A stretch of 64,000 nt of DNA from Geosiphon pyriformis (Eukaryota > Glomeromycota > Glomeromycetes > Archaeosporales > Geosiphonaceae), in contig JAAOMT010000175.1 of assembly GCA_016748015.1 (NCBI GenBank), positions 470,212 through 534,211 of the forward strand, written 5' to 3'. Under the pieces are notes generated by a model. The model searched no databases. It was not told the DNA's origin and saw only the letters and a program-made list of their open reading frames with translations. Shown piece after piece: positions 59,200-64,000 of this stretch. How positions within the stretch are numbered: the stretch's first letter is position 1; the number at the start of each line of letters is the position of its first letter. Made by a program: the position numbers and the translations under genes.

Positions 59200-60300
59200 T
59201 TAAGCTTTTTGTTATATCTAAAAAAACTTCTAATAATAAATTAATAACAGTAAAAAAAAATTTTTATTATGTTAATAATTTTGAAAAAGTATTCACTTTT
59301 TTAAAATTTCCAGAAATTATTAAATTATTTTTTATTATCAGAACTTAATTTGAATATAACAAAGAAATTAACTATTAATAAGAAAATTTTGGTGAATGCT
59401 AATGTTAAAAAAGTAAACAACCACTTAAATTAAGAAGTAATTATCAAGAAAATTTTTTTTAATCTTTTTAAATTGGCTATAGAATTAGTTTTTTCCAATT
59501 TAACAAAATTATTTCTGTTAAATTGTAGCTTATTGGTCTTTGGTAAAAAACTCTAGTAGAATTTAAATTAATTAAAATTGCTGATTTGATTGTAGTTAAA
59601 TAATCTGTTTTTATAAATAAAAATTTTATTTATATAATAAAAGCTGTAAATAATAAATAAACATAAATATATAAGAATTATTATTAGACTTTACTCTATA
59701 TATTGCTAATTGGCATCAATATTTATAATTTTTTTGATTTTTTGGCATTTTATAATAGAAAATTTTGTTTTATTGGCTACAATCCAAAAATATATAAGCA
59801 TAATAGATATATTATTATTTGTTTTATTAATAAAACTGCCAAAAAGTCTGTTATTAGTTCTGTTTTAATTTTCAAAAATGTAAATTTACATTGAACTGAC
59901 TTGTTTTGGCTTGTTATGTTTAATATAAACAGTTTAGTTATATTTTTGATAAGTATTTAACTAGTGAGAATGTGAATAATTATGGCAAAAAACTTGTTAC
60001 TCTTTATAATCAAGTTTAATTGACCAATATATGTATGAGAAAGTAGATTTCAATTGCCTATTCAGTTTTGTTTAATAGTAAAATATAAACACAAGTTGTT
60101 AGTAGTTTTCTTTTTCTTATAATGTTTTTAATTTCTGCTGATATTAATTTATCTTCAAATATTAAATATTTTTAGCTAATTTTAATAGAAGTAAATAACA
60201 GATTTGCTGTTTTTAAGTGCAATCTTATTAGTTTTATTAGTTTTACAAAGCAAGTTAATAAACTGGCTAAAAGATTGAATGCACTTAGACCAACAGTTTT
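59200..60300 (+). pseudogene. ORF1 relic of LINE copy 4
   Basis: The frame at 59703-59894 (LIGINIYNFFDFLAFYNRKF...CFINKTAKKSVISSVLIFKN then VNLH) matches LPMGTNVHDIWNYVTSVDEK...CFDSVESLNAVIETMPVLRG then ANLHW of the minus-strand LINE ORF1. Before it, FEKVFTFLKFPEIIKLFF matches FGRVSTPSKFVGIIRVTF. The zinc knuckle is no longer readable. Confidence 0.65.
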
Positions 60301-60549
60301 TTAGTTTAGTTCTGAATATTAACTATTAATAACTTTTTTATTACAGAATTAAGAGACAAATATAATAATAAATAAGAATTTAGATGTAGCTATAAGTAAT
60401 AAAACTGTTACAAAAGTGGTGTTTTTTGATTTATTAATTATCTTAAAATTAAAAAATAATATAAACAATTTATTAGTTATAATTACAAGTTTAATATTCA
60501 AAATAGATAATATTGGTTTATATTTAAACAATTTTTTTGCTCTATAACT

Positions 60550-61570
60550 AATTTTGTTTTAAAAATAGTAACATATAATATTAGAAATATAAACAATTTA
60601 GTTAAGCAAAAAAACATTGTTTGTTGATATATAGAGTCTAAAAATATGGTTTTAATTATTACAAAAACAAAACTAAAAGAATAGATTAGGTTTTAAATAA
60701 AAAACAAGTTTTTTAATTTGAAAGTTTTTGTGTTTGGTTTGAATTTTGGTTATTTGGGTTCAAATTTAACTATAATAATAAGTAATAAATTGGCTTATTA
60801 TGTATACAAAGTGTTAAAAGTTTCAGATTATTTTTTGTTAATTTGTTTTTTGTTTGATAATAATTTCTTAATAATAATTTTAGAAATTTATACTGGTATA
60901 TTAACAAATATATGTTTTGGTTAGGCTAAAAATATTAATTTTTTTATTGTTAAAGTAATTGGTTTTAGTTTTTATGTGGTGCTAAAGAGTAATTTTAATA
61001 AAAATAAATTAAAAAAAAATGTTACTTTAAAAAATGTTCTGATTTAAGTTTGTAAAACTCATTTTTCGGAAATTTTTTGTTAAGTTTTCTATTTAAAGCA
61101 ACTCAAAAAAAGTAAAAAAGACTATTAATTACATTTTGTAAGTGACTATTTTTTGTCAGCAGTTATTGGTTACAAAGTTTCTAATATGTTCAAATTTTTT
61201 GATATTAAGCATAAAACTTTATTACTTTTTCTTAAATTGAATAATCTTTTAGATATTTATCTAAATTTTATGTGCAAACAAACTAATTGAATTATTGGAA
61301 ATTTGGCATAAAAATTACTAATAAAGTAAAATAAACATACTTTAAAAAGTGTTTATTATTGAATTTGTTTTCAAATTTACATAAATTTTAAGATGCAAAA
61401 AAGTTAAATAAGTTGGATATAATATAGAATATTTTGAAAAAAATAATAGTAAATTTAGTAAATAAAGTTTTTTATAAACATTAATATAATAAGTTCAATG
61501 TTTTAAAAAATAAACAGTCTTTTAAATTTTTTAAATAAAAATTCTGGTTTCTAAAATTATTAAAACTTTT
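60550..61570 (+). pseudogene. Endonuclease and linker relic of LINE copy 4
   Basis: Segment 60718-60924 reads KVFVFGLNFGYLGSNLTIII then SNKLAYYVYKV, aligned with QVFISGLESGYLSAGVVVVM then NSSLAKHVCKI. It is continuous through the IN/SL codons that are breakpoints elsewhere (NINFFIVKV). Then SNFNKN matches DDFNED, and a linker equivalent to KKKWFKNYDHVF...KLELL follows. Multiple stops. Confidence 0.7.
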
Positions 61571-61828
61571 GTTTTTAACAATGCTTTTAATTTTGATTGT
61601 TTTATAGGTATATAGTTAAGACTTGATAATACTAAAATTTTTAGTATGCAATTTTTAATTAATTATAAAGTAAAATCTAAAAAAGTTTTTATCATTTATT
61701 TGAAACCAGAAAGAAATATTATGCTTCAAAGTTTCGAAAATCAAAGTTTATTAAAATTTTGGCTATTAAGAAAGTTATTAATAAAAAAATAAAAAATTTT
61801 TGTATAAACAAAGACCATTGTTTTCAGA

Positions 61829-62340
61829 TTGTCTGTATCAGATGTCTTAAAATCTGAGAAGTTTTCTAATATAAATAATAGTTTAATGGAAATTTGGTTT
61901 AATTGTATCAAAGTTTATACAGATAGATTCTTAAAAAATATTGGTTTTGCTTTAGTAGCAAGTAAGACAGCTGGTTACTTTCCAGCTTTGAACATAAATA
62001 TTGGGGTTAGAGTAAATGGACTTTTGTTTTCTACTTTGGTTGAGTTACAAGTTCTTGCTTTGGCTTTGGAATGTGTTTTGTTTTCATGTACTGTGATTCT
62101 GTATTTGAAAAGCCAATCTGTAATTGATACATATGTGTCTAAAGCTTTGTTTTCTGTGCTTAATTTTTACAGTTAATGTTGAATTAAAAAAAGACATGTA
62201 GCTAATCTTATTAGAAATAAAGATATTTTAGTTAAGTGGGTAAAAATCAAAGAGCATTCAGAAGTTTTGAACAATATTAAAACTGATGCATTGGCTGGTA
62301 AGGCCACTTTTTCTTTTTTTTTTGCCAATTAAGATTTGGA
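61829..62340 (+). pseudogene. RNase H relic of LINE copy 4
   Basis: The open stretch 61829-62176 includes IKVYTDRFLKN (first catalytic Asp kept), LVELQVLALALECV (Glu kept) and LYLKSQSVIDTY, where the SDSQ Asp is Lys. WVKIKEHSEVLNNIKTDALA follows (last Asp kept). A small insertion with a T-run disrupts the frame near 62310-62345. Confidence 0.75.
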
Positions 62341-63194
62341 AATGGTTTTTGGTGGCCGAAAATACAGCTGTGTTTAATAATGCTCATTATTTTGTTTGTA
62401 ATCTGTACCAGTTGATTTGCCATACTTGTTAGAAAGCCAATTCTGATTATGACATAGTTCTAAGTATTATGATTAGAAAGATAGATTGGGCTGCTACTAT
62501 AAAAGTCTAACAACCTGATTTGTACATGCTCTTAGAGTTTACTAACAAAAAATTGGCTAATTTGCATATGTATTTGATGAAAACAGTACATAGATGACTA
62601 CCAATAGCAGTTAAGAAGAAATTATATAACAAAAATTATTCTGGAATGCTGTGTTTGCTGTATAGTAAAGTAGAGATGTCTTATCATGTTTTTATTTGTG
62701 CTAATAATATTAGTCTCTGTGAAAATGTTTTGGTTGAGACTGTTAAGAAATAAGTGTTATTGACAAACTCTTTTTGCTTATTAATTTCTATTATTTTACA
62801 TTCACTTTTGTTGTATTTTTCAGACATAGATCTGTATACTGCAGTTTGCAAAGATTTTGTGTTAGAAGATTAGTATGTTAAAGCTGTTTTGGTTTTTGAT
62901 AAGAAAGAAAAGACTGCTTTGGCTCTTGTCAAATATGTATAGTTTGTAGTAGAGTTGCATTATATTAAGATATAATTTGTTAAGTCCAAATATAGAGTAG
63001 ATATAGAGAAAACTAAGTTGGTTAAAGATAATAGTGTGATTTTGGACTTGTCTTATTGTGTAGTGTTTTTATTGTTAGATGGGTGATTTGTATGCTTAGT
63101 ATTATAGAATCTTTTACTGTTAGTTTTGGTAAATACAAAAGGTGTCATTTTTTTTCTGGTTTGAACAGTATTCTTTTTGTTGGCATAGATGTGT

Positions 63195-63352
63195 AATGTT
63201 GTCTTGTTTGGCTTAAATGGCTAGCCACATATAATAAATACATAAGTGTGTTTAGTTTGAGCCACTTAGTTTAGATCTATGTATTAAATAGCAGTTGAAC
63301 TATACTTGTAAATCTTATAATAATAATAAAAAATACAAAAAAAACAAAAAAC
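63195..63352 (+). other. 3' UTR and tail of LINE copy 4
   Basis: Homologous to the other three LINE 3' ends; TGGCT-AGCCA forms a perfect palindrome inside it. Confidence 0.65.
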
Positions 63353-63359
63353 AAATTAG

Positions 63360-63386
63360 AACTCTTTGTCTTCTTAATTTTATAAT
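63360..63386 (-). repeat. 27-bp inverted repeat, right copy
   Basis: Exact reverse complement of 57541-57567; it follows the A-rich tail of LINE copy 4 within ten bases. Confidence 0.8.
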
Positions 63387-63439
63387 TACAATTAAACAAA
63401 GAATAAAAAAGCTATATTTATTATCTCTTTTAAGATATC

Positions 63440-64000
63440 TAATAAAGTTTTAATTAAAAAAGTTTTTTCTGTTATAGAAGCTGTTAAACAAAATGTCTTA
63501 AAAGTTTTCTCTTTAAATATTAATAGTGAAAAACTGTTTTTGATGACCACTAAAACATTATTTTTATCTTTGGCTGGTTTTTTTTCAGTTAAAGTTTCTT
63601 TGAAAAGATATATTTAAATTAATTTTAGTATTGTTTTCATTTTTTCTAAGAGCCCAAAAATTTTTAATAACAAATTAGTTAACAAACTGATTTTTTTTTC
63701 TATAGCTTCTATATCTAATATTGTTAATATTATCTTTTTAAAAAAAATAGTTAAAAAGACCAAAAATTCAAAAAAGTGGAAGCAGTTTTTTATCTTTGCT
63801 ATTGTTACACTAAATTTTTTTGTGATTTTTAATAAAATCTTAAATAAAATCTCTGTTGTATTGTTCAACATATTATCTAAGATAAGCCAAAATCAATTAT
63901 TAGTTGTGTTGCTAAATATAATATTTTTTATCAGATTTTTGTTAGTTTTAGAAGCAAAACAATTATTTTTTGTAAAGTCACTTGTTTTTAAGAACTAAGC
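63440..64000 (+). pseudogene. Probable LINE ORF1 N-terminal relic, cut by the window end
   Basis: One frame stays open for about 180 codons apart from one TAA (about 63615), unusual for this composition: VFSVIEAVKQNVLKVFSLNI then NSEK, and KTKNSKKWKQFFIFAIVTLN then FFVI, ending FVKSLVFKN near the window end. The Lys-rich, Phe/Ile-for-Ser/Pro/Thr replaced texture is what C-to-T decay of a Ser/Pro/Thr-rich ORF1 N-terminus would give. Assignment rests on recall of ORF1 proteins of this fungal group, not on a match inside the window. Confidence 0.4.

Larger units (their letters stand above)
58640..63352 (+). mobile_element. Decayed LINE (copy 4), RT core deleted
   Basis: Order on the + strand: ORF1 relic (59.2-60.3 kb), endonuclease and linker (60.55-61.57 kb), RNase H (61.83-62.33 kb), C-terminal domain (62.5-63.15 kb), 3' UTR with GGCTTAAATGGCTAGCCACA, and an A-rich tail (about 63310-63352). 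RT motifs between 61.57 and 61.83 kb are absent. Its 5' end is uncertain. Copies 3 and 4 share the most similar C-terminal ends. Confidence 0.75.

Overview
This window looks like nuclear DNA of an early-diverging fungus, most probably an arbuscular mycorrhizal (Glomeromycotina, Rhizophagus-like) genome. The reasons are its extreme A+T richness, its mass of decayed LINE and Ty3/Gypsy retroelements of the type I associate with those fungi, and one compact host gene with two introns of about 100 bp. The species assignment is inference; no rRNA or other marker gene is present.

Layout. 0.4-13.5 kb: a LINE on the + strand (copy 1) is split at its RNase H motif by an LTR-bounded Gypsy element (2062-12111). 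That element's single gag-pol frame still reads gag, zinc knuckle, protease, Cys-rich module, dUTPase, RT, RNase H, integrase and an extra 3' ORF, but it carries many stops. 13.5-18.2 kb: A+T-rich wreckage with a possible solo LTR, a minus-strand Gypsy relic (copy C) and a solo LTR of a second family (B). 18.2-26.6 kb: a chimeric minus-strand LINE (parts X and Y) with an internal tandem duplication. 27.2-30.0 kb: a 5'-truncated LINE (copy 3) flanked by a direct repeat. 31.7-32.4 kb: a minisatellite of about 56 bp period. 33-38 kb: a CpG-containing, less A+T-rich host island with one confident gene (36032-37509), a GHKL ATPase fused to a STAS-like domain. 39.5-41.0 kb: LINE ORF1 of another subfamily (copy 5). 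41.0-50.8 kb: a heavily decayed minus-strand Gypsy copy (A) with both 829-bp LTRs. 50.8-57.5 kb: a truncated minus-strand Gypsy of family B. 58.6-63.3 kb: decayed LINE copy 4. 63.4-64.0 kb: probable LINE ORF1 running off the window.

How it fits together. None of the retroelements looks autonomous. Lesions are dominated by C-to-T and G-to-A changes (CAA/CAG to TAA/TAG, CGA/TGG to TGA, catalytic Asp to Asn, His to Tyr), while the host island keeps its CpGs. This looks like cytosine deamination confined to repeats. The most interesting observations are: (i) LINE copies that share one rearrangement breakpoint, with copy 1 lacking exactly the segment that is duplicated in the chimeric copy; (ii) a dUTPase and an extra 3' ORF in the Gypsy family, the latter traceable in three copies; and (iii) a spliced fungal gene with a domain pairing typical of bacterial regulators.
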